DNA of 64,000 nt from assembly GCF_000468115.1 (NCBI RefSeq), contig NZ_AVQI01000084.1, forward strand, positions 116,455 to 180,454, given 5' to 3'. This stretch comes from Treponema socranskii subsp. socranskii VPI DR56BR1116 = ATCC 35536. GTDB taxonomy: Bacteria > Spirochaetota > Spirochaetia > Treponematales > Treponemataceae. Below the pieces are notes generated by a model that had not been told where the DNA came from, did no database searches, and saw only the letters and a list, made by a program, of their open reading frames with translations. Shown in pieces: positions 25,830 through 35,353 of this stretch. How positions within the stretch are numbered: position 1 is the first letter of the stretch; each line of letters begins with the position of its first letter. The position numbers were made by a program, and so were the translations under genes.

Positions 25830-26528
25830 ATGAGTACCCATATCAATGCGCCTGAAGGGGCGATCGCGGACTGTGTTTTGCTTCCCGGCGATCCGCTTCG
25901 GGCAAAGTATATCGCCGAACATTTTTTGGAAAAACCCGAATGCTATAACGAAGTGCGCAATATGTTCGGCTATACCGGCACGTATAAAGGAAAGCGCGTT
26001 TCGGTGCAGGGGACGGGCATGGGACAGCCTTCGCTTTCGATTTACGTGAACGAACTTTTCCAATTTTACGGCGTGCAAAAAGCGATCCGCGTCGGTACCT
26101 GCGGCGCGATTCAAGCGTCTTTGAAATTGCGCGATACGATCCTCGTAAACGCCGCTTCGTCCGATTCTTCTCTTATGACGCAGCGTTTCGGCAATCTGCA
26201 TTTTTCCGCTTCCGCCGATTTTTCGCTTTTGCTGTCGGCTTATGAAAGCTCCAAAAAGCTCGGCATAAAAGTTGCCGTCGGCCCCTGCGCATCGAGCGAT
26301 CTTTTTTACGATGAAAACGAAAATTGGAAAACGTGGGCGCGCTACGGCGTGCTCGGCATAGAGATGGAAGCGGCGGAACTGTATACGCTTGCGGCGAAGT
26401 TCGGGCGGAAAGCGCTCGCGATCCTTACCGTGAGCGATCACATCGTTTCGGGCGGAGAGACGACGGCGGAAGAGAGACAGACGACCTTTGACAATATGAT
26501 TAGGCTTGCGCTGGAAAGTCTTTTGTAA
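25830..26528 (+). CDS. deoD: Purine-nucleoside phosphorylase, DeoD type
   Basis: A 232-residue hexameric-type PNP that splits purine nucleosides with phosphate, for salvage. Family blocks: [18 protein letters not shown] with the phosphate-binding Gly-Asp-Pro, [31 protein letters not shown], and [13 protein letters not shown] with the ribose-binding Met-Glu. The C-terminal LTVSDHI carries the catalytic-type Asp. The promoter geometry predicts a leaderless mRNA. Confidence 0.95.
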   Translation: MSTHINAPEGAIADCVLLPGDPLRAKYIAEHFLEKPECYNEVRNMFGYTGTYKGKRVSVQGTGMGQPSLSIYVNELFQFYGVQKAIRVGTCGAIQASLKLRDTILVNAASSDSSLMTQRFGNLHFSASADFSLLLSAYESSKKLGIKVAVGPCASSDLFYDENENWKTWARYGVLGIEMEAAELYTLAAKFGRKALAILTVSDHIVSGGETTAEERQTTFDNMIRLALESLL

Positions 26529-26549
26529 GCGGCGATTCGGGAGGTAAAG

Positions 26550-27458
26550 ATGAAACCGACATTATTGGTTCTTGCGGCGGGAATGGGAAGCAGATACGGC
26601 GGGGTCAAACAGATCGACGCAGTGGGGCTGCACAACGAATGCCTGCTCGACTACGCGACGTACGATGCAAGGGAAGCGGGCTTCGGTAAAGTCGTTTACA
26701 TTATCAGAAAAGATATCGAACACGATTTCCGCGAACGGCTGTTCGACCGCGTTGCGCGCAATTTCGATGCAACATATGTTTTTCAAACTCACGACAGTCT
26801 GCTTACCGAAGAAGAAAAGCGATTGTCTGTAAACCGTAAAAAACCGTGGGGTACGGTGCACGCCGTACTCTGCGCAGAAGATGCGATCGCCTCTCCCTTT
26901 GCCGTCGTCAACGCCGACGACTACTACGGGAGGTCTGCTTTTAAAACGATCGGCACCTATCTTTCGGGGATCGCAAACGACAGCAGCGCCCACGCGATGG
27001 TCGGCTATGTGCTCGGCAACACGATGAGCAAAAGCGGTTCCGTTTCCCGCGGCGTGTGTACGGTAAAAGACGGCTGTCTCGATTCCATCGTCGAAAATCT
27101 GAAAATCTATTATGAAGGAGAGGGCATCGTAAGCGAAATCGACGGCGAAAAAAAATCGATGACGGGAAAAGAATGGGTAAGTATGAACCTCTTCGGATTT
27201 TCTCCCGTGGCATTCGATTCGTTTAATAAATTCTGGAAAGATTTTATTGCGCACAACGCCGAAAGCGAAAAAGCCGAAGCGCTTCTTCCCGTTGCCGCAG
27301 GCGAAATCGTCAAAAGCGGCAAAGGAAGCATCCGCTTTTTTACGTCGGACGAAAATTGGTTCGGCATGACCTACCCCGAAGACAAAGCGATCGTCAAAGC
27401 GGAAATCGCGAAAAAGATCGAAGCGGGCTACTATCCCGAAAAATTGTGGGATAAATAA
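26550..27458 (+). CDS. Sugar-type nucleotidyltransferase
   Basis: A 302-residue protein with the NTP-transferase start LLVLAAGMGSRYGGVKQID (the G-x-G-x-R...K nucleotide-binding motif) and a metal-binding VNADDYYG at about residue 120. It has GGAGGT upstream. The body contains KPWGTVHAVLCAED, typical of nucleotidyltransferases that activate sugar phosphates. The C-terminal region lacks a hexapeptide acyltransferase domain. It begins a rightward set of glycan-type genes, though a hairpin terminator follows it. The sugar activated is unknown. Confidence 0.82.
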   Translation: MKPTLLVLAAGMGSRYGGVKQIDAVGLHNECLLDYATYDAREAGFGKVVYIIRKDIEHDFRERLFDRVARNFDATYVFQTHDSLLTEEEKRLSVNRKKPWGTVHAVLCAEDAIASPFAVVNADDYYGRSAFKTIGTYLSGIANDSSAHAMVGYVLGNTMSKSGSVSRGVCTVKDGCLDSIVENLKIYYEGEGIVSEIDGEKKSMTGKEWVSMNLFGFSPVAFDSFNKFWKDFIAHNAESEKAEALLPVAAGEIVKSGKGSIRFFTSDENWFGMTYPEDKAIVKAEIAKKIEAGYYPEKLWDK

Positions 27459-27464
27459 AAACGC

Positions 27465-27496
27465 GCCTCTAAAGATTCGATTGAATTTTTAGAGGC
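27465..27496. terminator. Hairpin terminator
   Basis: A 9-bp stem GCCTCTAAA / TTTAGAGGC with an inner ATTC/GAAT pairing, followed by TCTCTAAAAAAT. It works best as a transcriptional stop for the nucleotidyltransferase gene, with the next gene having its own candidate promoter. Confidence 0.65.
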
Positions 27497-27557
27497 TCTC
27501 TAAAAAATATTCATTCCTCTATTTATACCCGCATAAAAATCTGCCGATACTGTAATG

Positions 27558-29105
27558 ATGAAAACCGTCGTTATTTTAAATGCCGCATTCGGCGCTCGGT
27601 ATATGTTCGAAAAAGTTTTCGGCGGACGTTCCGCATACGATAGGGCGCTTTCGTGGGCGGCTTCCGTTTCGGGAGGTACCCCCGTCATCGTCCTTGCCGC
27701 ATCCGATAATGCCGAAAGGTGTAAAAGAGAAGCCGTATCCTCTTCCGTGCCCGTTTCCGTAAAAGAAAAGGAAGTGTGGACGACGGCCGATGTGCTCGAC
27801 GAAATCGCAAGTCTTAGCGAAAAAGCGGAAACTGTGCTCTACGCCGCCGCCGACTGTCCCTTTTTCGACAAAGCGCTCAGCGATGAAATCCTTCGCGTGC
27901 ATAAAACCTATGCCGCGGAATACACCTTTGCCGACGGCTATCCCTACGGCTTTTCACCCGAAGCGATCGATACGGGGGCGGCGGCCATCATTGCTTCTCT
28001 TGCGCGGCAAAAAAATCTCGGGGACGAGGTTGTTACACGAGATGCCGTCATGAAGATTTTAAAAACCGATATCAATTCGTTTGAAATCGAAACCGTACTC
28101 GCGCCGAAGGACTGGCGCCTCTACCGCCTTTCGTTCGAATGTTCGACGAAGGCGGGCTATATCGCCTCTCGTGCGCTCTACGATGCGTGCGGAGAGGGAA
28201 AAGACGCGGCAAGCCTTTCTGAAAAAGCGGTGACCCTCGTGTCGGTTTTGAAAACCGTACCCGCCTTTTACAACGTGCAGATTTCAGGCAGGGAAGAGGG
28301 TGAATGCATTTATTCGCCATATAGGGAAGCATATAAAAAAACGTACGGAGAAAAAAATCCGCGCGATATGACGCTCGCCGAATTCCGGCCGCTCGTGTCG
28401 CAAATGGCATCCCTTTCGGAAAGCGCCGTCGTCTCGCTTTCGGCGTGGGGTGAGCCGCTTTTGCATCCCGATTTTACGGATTTTGTTAAAGAGACCGCTT
28501 CTTACGACGGACTTTCGATCCTTGTCGAAACGAACGGTCTGCACGTAACCGAAGAACTGTGCGAAAAAGTCAAAGAGGCTTCAGGCGGGAAAATCATTTG
28601 GATCGTACTGCTCGACGCGGTAAGCGAAGCGACGTACAAAAAGATGCGCGGTTCGGAAGGCTCGCTTTCAAAAGCTCATAAAGCCGTCGCTCTTTTGCAG
28701 CGCGCGTTTCCCGATACGACCTATCCGCAGTTTGTTCGGACGAACGACAACGAAGCGGAACTCGAAGCTTTTTATCGCTTTTGGAAAGACGATAAAAACG
28801 GCAGCAAAGTGATAATTCAAAAATACGATTGGTTTTCAGGTCTTCTTCCAGAGTGTAAACCCGCAGACCTTTCGCCCCTCGAACGGAATCCGTGCTGGCA
28901 TTTGCGGCGCGACATGACGATCCTCTCCGACGGCAGTGTGCCGCCGTGCCGCGAATACGTTTTTAACAATATTATAGGCAATGCGTTTACGGAAAGCCTT
29001 GCATCGATTTGGGAGCGGATGACCTCTTACGCCGAAAAAGATATGAAGTGCGAATACGGGGAAGTATGCGGGAAATGCGATGAATACTATACCTTTAATT
29101 TTTAA
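27558..29105 (+). CDS. Spirochete SPASM-domain protein (radical-SAM-like, cluster motif incomplete)
   Basis: A ~515-residue protein resembling the spirochete-specific spiro-SPASM family. Residues 1-~190 resemble a nucleotidyltransferase domain (VVILNAAFGARYMFEK). Residues ~240-430 resemble a radical-SAM barrel, including a WGEPLLHP motif, but the expected CxxxCxxC reads CIYSPYRE at 251-258, so only the first Cys remains and a normal [4Fe-4S] cluster cannot form there. The C-terminus is a SPASM-type Cys block (CWH, PPCREY, then KCEYGEVCGKCDEY). ATG 27558 is preferred because GATACT lies 6 nt before it; ATG 27555 is the alternative. It overlaps the next gene by 26 bp. Function unknown. Confidence 0.75.
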   Translation: MKTVVILNAAFGARYMFEKVFGGRSAYDRALSWAASVSGGTPVIVLAASDNAERCKREAVSSSVPVSVKEKEVWTTADVLDEIASLSEKAETVLYAAADCPFFDKALSDEILRVHKTYAAEYTFADGYPYGFSPEAIDTGAAAIIASLARQKNLGDEVVTRDAVMKILKTDINSFEIETVLAPKDWRLYRLSFECSTKAGYIASRALYDACGEGKDAASLSEKAVTLVSVLKTVPAFYNVQISGREEGECIYSPYREAYKKTYGEKNPRDMTLAEFRPLVSQMASLSESAVVSLSAWGEPLLHPDFTDFVKETASYDGLSILVETNGLHVTEELCEKVKEASGGKIIWIVLLDAVSEATYKKMRGSEGSLSKAHKAVALLQRAFPDTTYPQFVRTNDNEAELEAFYRFWKDDKNGSKVIIQKYDWFSGLLPECKPADLSPLERNPCWHLRRDMTILSDGSVPPCREYVFNNIIGNAFTESLASIWERMTSYAEKDMKCEYGEVCGKCDEYYTFNF

Positions 29106-30033
29106 CGAACGGCAGATCAACCGCACCGTTATCGGCGGGAGAGCGCCGTCGGAAAAAAAGATGGACGTTTCCGCCGTCCTCCTCAATTCGAACGCGAGCC
29201 GCTTTCACGCGCAGACGCTTGAAACGCTTTCGAAATGCGGCTTCGCTTCCGTCGTTTCGATCGAACCGAATTCGGGCAGCTGCAATATCGAAGAGCTTTC
29301 CAGGCGCATCCCGTCCGTGCAGTTCGTAGTTCCCCTCGAAGCGGTGACGGACGGAGATATGATCAATATCGGCATCGGCGAAGCTCCTTCTTCTTACGTG
29401 CTCGTGTTGCGCGATTCGCTTTACATCCCTCAGGGGATTTTGCAGCCGCACCTCGCGGAAAATCTCGTAAAAACCGGAACATACTGCATCGCGCCGCGCC
29501 TCTTGGATGCGGAAAAAAAAGCGCTTCCGGTGAGCTTTACGCCCGAAGCATCTCGCGGGAAGTTTTTCGTTTCTCAGTCCGCAGTCGTCAAAGACGGTAT
29601 GCATACATTGTATCCTTTCGATTATATCGGTCTGTATAATAAACCGAAATTCATCCGACTCGGAGGTTTCGACTATACGATTACGTCTCCGTATTATCAA
29701 AATCTCGATTTGGCGCTGCGCTCGTGGCTGTGGGGAGAAGAGACTTGTCTTTCGACATCGATGCTCTTTTCCTACGGCGAGAGAGTTCCGATCGAAGACA
29801 CGACGGCGGACTTAACCTATCTGCAGTTTTATCTTAAAAATTTGGCGCCGCGTTTTAAATCCGATTCGGGAGGCACTATCGCACCTCTTTCGTTTTTTAA
29901 TTTTCTTGCACATTCGTCGTGCGGCTTTTTCGAAGCGAAGCGGCGGTTTTCCGATGCGAAAAAATGGGTGCATACGAACCGTGCGCGATTCCACACGGAC
30001 GCGAAGCATTTGATAGAAGCATGGAGAGAATGA
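29080..30033 (+). CDS. Glycosyltransferase-like hypothetical protein
   Basis: A 317-residue protein overlapping the preceding gene by 26 bp and the following gene by ATGA. Strands such as MDVSAVLLNSNASRF, SSYVLVLRDSLYIP (a DxD-like RDS position) and a terminal LALRSWLWGEE resemble the layout of a GT-A glycosyltransferase, but canonical motifs are degenerate. No signal peptide or membrane helix. Tight coupling to the SPASM protein and the cytidylyltransferase fusion shows it belongs to the same process. The assignment is tentative. Confidence 0.55.
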   Translation: MNTIPLIFNERQINRTVIGGRAPSEKKMDVSAVLLNSNASRFHAQTLETLSKCGFASVVSIEPNSGSCNIEELSRRIPSVQFVVPLEAVTDGDMINIGIGEAPSSYVLVLRDSLYIPQGILQPHLAENLVKTGTYCIAPRLLDAEKKALPVSFTPEASRGKFFVSQSAVVKDGMHTLYPFDYIGLYNKPKFIRLGGFDYTITSPYYQNLDLALRSWLWGEETCLSTSMLFSYGERVPIEDTTADLTYLQFYLKNLAPRFKSDSGGTIAPLSFFNFLAHSSCGFFEAKRRFSDAKKWVHTNRARFHTDAKHLIEAWRE

Positions 30034-32528
30034 TGACGGCGGTAATCGTTCAGTGCAGAATATCTTCGACACGCTTTCCCGGCAAAGCGCTCAAAGATTT
30101 GGGCGGTCGCCCGGTGCTCGCGTGGACGCTTTCCGCGATGAAAAAAGTAAAAGCCGACGCGTATTACGTTGCGACGGATGAAGCGTCGTTTTCCGAACTC
30201 GAGCCGGTCGCGCGCTCGTGCGGCTGGGATATTTTTTCAGGACCGCTCGACGATGTCTTAAAGCGTTTTTGCTTGTTGATCGAAAAGATCGATGCGGACG
30301 TCGTCGTACGTGCGACCGCCGATAATCCGTTTTTATTTTACGAAGCGGCGGAGTCTCTCCTCGACGAATATATGCGCCGCATTGCACTTTCTCCGTGCGA
30401 TTATATGACGTGGACGGGGCTGCCGCACGGTTCGGGCGTCGAAGTGTTCAGCGGCAAATCGCTCGTCGCGGCCGAAAAATCGACAAGCCTGCCTTACGAC
30501 CGCGAACACGTGGCTCCTTCTCTCTACAATCACCGAAACCGCTTTTCGGCTGTGATGCAAAAAGCGCCTGCTCGTTTTTATTATCCCGACTGCCGCACGA
30601 CGATCGACACGCCATCCGATTACCGAAGAGCGCTTTCGGCCGTTCGCTTTCTTTCCAAGGGAAAAGCGGAAGATGAGCCCTATACGACGGAGCAGATTTT
30701 ATCGGCCTTTTCCGAACCGAGCGTTACGCATCCCGTGCTCTTTGTGCCGTCGGTAAAAGAAGGGGGCGGTACGGGACATCTGAGGAGGAGCCTTGACGCC
30801 GCGATCGAGTCGGGCGCCCTCGTCTATATTCCGAAAGATGCGTCGCTTCGAGAATGCGGCGAACTTACGGAGCAGGCGAAAGGACGGGGGCTTTCGGATT
30901 GGCAGATCGTCACGGAATATCCGCTCCCCGGGGAATATTCGCTCATCGTTTCGGATTTTTTTTCGCTCGATAAACATACGGCATCTTCCCTGTGTGCCGC
31001 AGCCCCCCTTGCCGCGATCGACGAGGGCTCGGACAATACGTGCTTTTGCGATTACCTCATCGATATCATCCCGTCGAATCTTTCGCGAAAATCGAATATA
31101 AGCGAAAGCGCATTTATGACGATGCCTTCCCGTACGCGGAGCGGGGAACGTTGCAAAACGCGCTCCGATATAAAAACCGTTCTCGTGTGTTTCGGAGGCG
31201 AAGATCCCTCATCCCTTACCGTTCCCGTATCGATATCGCTTCGGCGCGAAGGTCTCTCTGTGAGCGCAGTCGTCCCTGACGGCATCGACTCGTCGGAAGC
31301 GGAAGCGGCCGGTGTAACGTGTATGCGCCCCGTTCCCGTTTTGCGCGAAATACTTTCATCCTACGATCTCGTCGTAACGCATTACGGGCTTACCGCATAC
31401 GAAGCCGCCTATGCAGGTTGCGCCGTGCTTTTGTTTTCGCCGACAAAGCTGCACGCATCCCTTGCAAAAAAATACGGATTCGTCTGTCTCGAAAAAAAAG
31501 ATGCGGCAGGAAAAAAACTGCATGCGGTTTTAAGCGAAAGCGAAAAACTCTATCCGCATATCGAGCCCGTAAATCGGCACGCGTCGCTCGGCGCTTTTAT
31601 CGCATCCCTTGCAAAGGGCAAGCGTTTCTCTTGTCCCGTCTGCGGACAAAGCGATCCCGAAAAAAACGCCGTCGTTTCGCGCACGCTGCACCGGACGTTC
31701 AGGAGATGCGCTTCGTGTGCTATGATCTATATGTCGTGGACGGATTCAAACGCCGCACCCGATTACGGCAAAACCTATTTTGCCGAAGAGTATAAAGCGC
31801 AGTACGGCAAAACCTATCTCGAAGACTTCGATGCGATAAAGGCGCAAGGAGTCCGCCGTATCCGCGAAATCGATTCGTTCGTCAAAAATAAAAAACGCTT
31901 TGCATCGAAACTTTCCGTGCTCGACGTCGGCTGTGCCTACGGTCCCTTCCTTGCGGCCGCAGCGGAAGACGGATGGCAGGTCTTCGGTGCCGACGTTTCG
32001 AAAGACGCAGTATCCTATGTGCAGTCTTCGCTTCTCTTTCCCGCATCCTGCACTTCTTTTCCCGACTTCGATCCTGCGTCGGAATTCGGCGTGCGGCAAT
32101 TCGATGCGCTTACGATGTGGTACGTCATAGAACATTTTCAAAATCTTTATCGCGTTCTCGAAAGCGCTCGCGCTTTGGTAAAAGACGGCGGCATCTTTGC
32201 ATTTTCGACGCCGTCAGCAGAAGGCGTTTCCGCTCTTATGAATACGGACGATTTTTATGCGCAAAGCCCCGCCGATCACTATACTTTGTGGGAACCGTCC
32301 AGAGCGAAACACATACTCAAGCGATTCGGCTTTACGGTTGAAAAGATAATTTCGACGGGACATCATCCCGAGCGTTTTCCGCAAGTGAAAAAACACGGCT
32401 GGCAAAAAGATTCGCTTATGTATTCGCTCTACGCTTTCCGAAGCCGCATCTCACGTCTCGGCGATACTTTCGAAGTGTACTGCAGAAAAACGGGCGGTGC
32501 GGGAGAGGGAGAAAAATCGCATGGATAA
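30030..32528 (+). CDS. Three-domain fusion: SpsF/NeuA-like cytidylyltransferase, PseG-like domain, zinc-ribbon methyltransferase
   Basis: About 832 residues starting at ATG 30030 or 30033, overlapping the previous stop. Domain 1 (~1-225) starts AVIVQCRISSTRFPGKAL, the CTP-binding motif of SpsF/NeuA-like enzymes that activate nonulosonic or related sugars. Domain 2 (~235-545) begins LFVPSVKEGGGTGHLRR, the start of a PseG/MurG-like GT-B domain, with a later VVTHYGLTAYEAAYAG block. Domain 3 (~560-830) has a zinc-ribbon CPVCG...RRCASC and a class I methyltransferase with LDVGCAYGPFLAAAA. A CMP-sugar is probably made and modified on the same polypeptide. It overlaps the next gene by 8 bp. Confidence 0.8.
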   Translation: MMTAVIVQCRISSTRFPGKALKDLGGRPVLAWTLSAMKKVKADAYYVATDEASFSELEPVARSCGWDIFSGPLDDVLKRFCLLIEKIDADVVVRATADNPFLFYEAAESLLDEYMRRIALSPCDYMTWTGLPHGSGVEVFSGKSLVAAEKSTSLPYDREHVAPSLYNHRNRFSAVMQKAPARFYYPDCRTTIDTPSDYRRALSAVRFLSKGKAEDEPYTTEQILSAFSEPSVTHPVLFVPSVKEGGGTGHLRRSLDAAIESGALVYIPKDASLRECGELTEQAKGRGLSDWQIVTEYPLPGEYSLIVSDFFSLDKHTASSLCAAAPLAAIDEGSDNTCFCDYLIDIIPSNLSRKSNISESAFMTMPSRTRSGERCKTRSDIKTVLVCFGGEDPSSLTVPVSISLRREGLSVSAVVPDGIDSSEAEAAGVTCMRPVPVLREILSSYDLVVTHYGLTAYEAAYAGCAVLLFSPTKLHASLAKKYGFVCLEKKDAAGKKLHAVLSESEKLYPHIEPVNRHASLGAFIASLAKGKRFSCPVCGQSDPEKNAVVSRTLHRTFRRCASCAMIYMSWTDSNAAPDYGKTYFAEEYKAQYGKTYLEDFDAIKAQGVRRIREIDSFVKNKKRFASKLSVLDVGCAYGPFLAAAAEDGWQVFGADVSKDAVSYVQSSLLFPASCTSFPDFDPASEFGVRQFDALTMWYVIEHFQNLYRVLESARALVKDGGIFAFSTPSAEGVSALMNTDDFYAQSPADHYTLWEPSRAKHILKRFGFTVEKIISTGHHPERFPQVKKHGWQKDSLMYSLYAFRSRISRLGDTFEVYCRKTGGAGEGEKSHG

Positions 32529-34278
32529 AAACATACTCATACTCGGCGCGGGCTTTTTGCAAAAACCCGCGATCGAAGCGGCGAAAAACATCGGCTGCCG
32601 CGCGGTCGTCGTCGACGCTAACGAAGGCGCCGTCTGCGTCGGACTTAGCGACCGATTCGAGCGCATCGATTTAAAAGATAAAGAAGGGATTTACGAGTTC
32701 GCAAAAAAATTACAAAAGGAAGGAGGGCTTGCGGCGATCTTTACGGCGGGAACCGATTTTTCGGCTTCGGTTTCATACGCGGGAGAAAGGCTCGGACTTT
32801 TCTGCCACTCCTATGAAGCTGCCTGCAACGCGAGCGGCAAAGTGCTGATGCGGCAAAAGTTTTCGGAAGCCGGCGTACCCTCTCCGAAATTTTTCGGCGT
32901 AACGAAAAAAGAGAGCGAGCTCGATTTTGTTAAAAAATGCGTGAGAGAACTCGGCTTTCCCTGCGTCGTAAAACCTGTGGACAATATGGGCGGCCGCGGC
33001 TGCCGCATGATAAGGAGTGAAGACGAAGCGGAAGATGCTTTGCAGACGGCGCTCGCGTCTTCGCGGACTGAAAACGCTATCCTCGAAGAATACATGAGCG
33101 GTGATGAATATTCGATCGACGCGCTCATCTGTGACGGGGCGATGACGATCACGGGCTTTGCCGACCGCCACATATTTTTTCCGCCGTACTTTATCGAAAC
33201 GGGGCACACGATGCCGACTGCGATATCCGATGCGAAAAAAAACGAACTCATTGCAGTCTTTGCGCTTGCGGCAAAAGCACTCGGCCTTAGCTGCGGGGCG
33301 GCAAAGGCCGACATAAAATATACGGAAAAGGGGCCGATGATAGGCGAAGTGGCCGCTCGTCTTTCGGGTGGCTTTATGTCGGGCTGGACATACCCTTACG
33401 CGTCGCACTGCAATCTCACCGAACAAGCGCTCCTCATAGCGTGCGGAAAAACGCCTTCGTTTCTCGAAGTGCATCGGAAACGCATTCCGTTTACGCCGCC
33501 CTCATCGTGCGGAAACTGTCGCGCGCCCTACGAACTGTACGAACTTCCGTGTGTTGATGCGAGTGCGGAGCGCGCGTGGATTTCAATTCCGGGAATCGTT
33601 AAAGAAGTATCGGGCTTGGAAAGGGCGCGTTCCGTTCCCTTCGTCAAAGACGTATTTCCGCGAAGCGGTGCGGGGGATGCAGTCGTCTTTCCGCACAACA
33701 ACGTACAAAAATGCGGCAATGTGATTTCATCGTCTCCGTCGCGTAAAGATTCAATCGCCGCCGCGGAAAAAGCGGTTTCTAAAATCGTGCTGCGCTTGGA
33801 ACCCTGCGTCCCCGAAACGGATGCGTTTTTTACCGATGCGGAAGCCGCCGCGTCAAAATCATGCACAGCGGAAAATCGTACGGCGGATAAAACAGCGAAA
33901 GCACAGTCGCTCGTACAAAAAGCGGAAGTAAACTCGCTGCGTTTTCCGCCCGACGCCTACAGAGCGGTCTGCTCCGCTGTTGAGAGCGAAGATGCGTACG
34001 CCTGCTCCGAGATAGATACGGCGTCTGTAACGGGCGTCATACCGAAAGGCGTTCGCGTCTCCGATTGCGTGCCGCGATTTTTGCGCAGACTTTACGAATC
34101 GGATGAGCGCGATTGGAATCACCGAAGTTTTGCCGAAAGCTGCGCACTTTTCGACGAAGTCTGTCCCGATCATCCCGAGCTCGACGCGAAAAAATTTTGG
34201 CGCGCGGGACTGCGTGGGGGGGTGCAGGGAATGCTGTATTTTGCCGATACTATAGATAGGGCAAATACCGGCTTTTGA
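32521..34278 (+). CDS. ATP-grasp domain protein with a C-terminal extension
   Basis: About 585 residues from ATG 32521, which overlaps the preceding stop; the ATG at 32497 lies inside the upstream gene and is not used. Residues 1-~390 are an ATP-grasp enzyme: DKNILILGAGFLQKPAI pre-ATP-grasp domain, CVVKPVDNMGGRGCRMI nucleotide-binding region, then EVAARLSGGFMSGWTYP. Such enzymes ligate carboxylates to amines or other nucleophiles. Residues ~430-585 are an additional domain with no family recognised. It is the last gene of the glycan-like operon. It could attach an amino acid to the sugar made by the upstream fusion. Confidence 0.78.
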   Translation: MDKNILILGAGFLQKPAIEAAKNIGCRAVVVDANEGAVCVGLSDRFERIDLKDKEGIYEFAKKLQKEGGLAAIFTAGTDFSASVSYAGERLGLFCHSYEAACNASGKVLMRQKFSEAGVPSPKFFGVTKKESELDFVKKCVRELGFPCVVKPVDNMGGRGCRMIRSEDEAEDALQTALASSRTENAILEEYMSGDEYSIDALICDGAMTITGFADRHIFFPPYFIETGHTMPTAISDAKKNELIAVFALAAKALGLSCGAAKADIKYTEKGPMIGEVAARLSGGFMSGWTYPYASHCNLTEQALLIACGKTPSFLEVHRKRIPFTPPSSCGNCRAPYELYELPCVDASAERAWISIPGIVKEVSGLERARSVPFVKDVFPRSGAGDAVVFPHNNVQKCGNVISSSPSRKDSIAAAEKAVSKIVLRLEPCVPETDAFFTDAEAAASKSCTAENRTADKTAKAQSLVQKAEVNSLRFPPDAYRAVCSAVESEDAYACSEIDTASVTGVIPKGVRVSDCVPRFLRRLYESDERDWNHRSFAESCALFDEVCPDHPELDAKKFWRAGLRGGVQGMLYFADTIDRANTGF

Positions 34279-34291
34279 AGATTATCGGAGA

Positions 34292-35353
34292 ATGAAAAAG
34301 GCTATGAACATGCCGAAACGACATAGGATTATATTCGCTTTTCTTGTTTTGCTTTTTACAGCGTCGGCGCAAAGCTATGCGGCGGAAACGATCGAATTGC
34401 TGAAAAAAGCCGAAGCGTCGGGCATTCTCCTGTATTGGGACAGCCTATCCGAAACAGGCCTCATGGAAAAAAACGGTCACCAAATCAGTTTCCGTGCGGG
34501 CGACAGCGTCGTCCTGCTCGATAACCGAAAGCTTTCGGTAACCGATGCGCCGGTGGTAAAGTCGGGCGCCCTTTTCGTGTCGCAGGCTTTTATCGATACG
34601 GCGGAATCGTTTTTTAAAACGGAAAGCGAAGAAGCGCACTACCGCGTCGGCGCGATTTTAATCGATCCGGGACACGGCGGAAAAGATCCGGGGGCGAGCC
34701 AAGTGTTCCGGCAAAACGGCAATACGCTCGTTATTCGGGAAAAAGACGTAACGCTTGCCGTCGGAAAAATGTTGTACGCAAAACTTAAAACGGCGTTTCC
34801 CGACAAAAAGATCATATTGACGAGGAACAGCGATACTTTTTTGTCGCTCGGTCAGCGGACCGATATCGCCAATTCCGTACGGCTGAAAAAAAACGAAGCG
34901 GTGCTGTATGTTTCCGTTCACGTAAACGCTTCCTTGGATAAAAAAGCGAGCGGCTACGAAGTGTGGTATCTGTCGCCGGGATATCGCCGCACCGTTATCG
35001 ACAAGGCTGCTGCGGGAGAAGATAAAACGCTCTTTCCGATTTTAAACGCGATGACGGAGGAAGAGTATACGACCGAAAGCGTCCTCATCGCGAAATTTAT
35101 CATGGACGGTTTGCAGGCACAGATAGGCGACAAGTCGAAAGCGCGCGGCATAAAAGCGGAAGAGTGGTTCGTCGTGCGCAATGCGAATATGCCGAGCGTG
35201 CTCGTCGAATTGGGTTTTTTAACGAATTATACCGAAGCGCGGAATTTAAGCGATACGCAGTATCTGCAAAAAGCCGCGTTCGGCATATATAACGGCATAA
35301 GCGATTTTATCACGCACTTTGAGCGATCGAGAGGCTTTACATCATCAAAATGA
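34292..35353 (+). CDS. N-acetylmuramoyl-L-alanine amidase (AmiC/CwlM-like)
   Basis: A 353-residue exported peptidoglycan hydrolase. N-terminal signal peptide (RIIFAFLVLLFTASAQSYAA, about 10-30), a ~80-residue N-terminal domain, then the Amidase_3 domain with zinc ligands in IDPGHGGKDPGAS, REKDVTLAV and YVSVHVNA, and the catalytic Glu in VLVELGFLTN. It cleaves the amide between MurNAc and the stem peptide, helping cell separation. CGGAGA precedes the ATG; internal ATGs at 34304 and 34310 are possible starts. It overlaps the GerM gene by ATGA. Confidence 0.93.
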   Translation: MKKAMNMPKRHRIIFAFLVLLFTASAQSYAAETIELLKKAEASGILLYWDSLSETGLMEKNGHQISFRAGDSVVLLDNRKLSVTDAPVVKSGALFVSQAFIDTAESFFKTESEEAHYRVGAILIDPGHGGKDPGASQVFRQNGNTLVIREKDVTLAVGKMLYAKLKTAFPDKKIILTRNSDTFLSLGQRTDIANSVRLKKNEAVLYVSVHVNASLDKKASGYEVWYLSPGYRRTVIDKAAAGEDKTLFPILNAMTEEEYTTESVLIAKFIMDGLQAQIGDKSKARGIKAEEWFVVRNANMPSVLVELGFLTNYTEARNLSDTQYLQKAAFGIYNGISDFITHFERSRGFTSSK

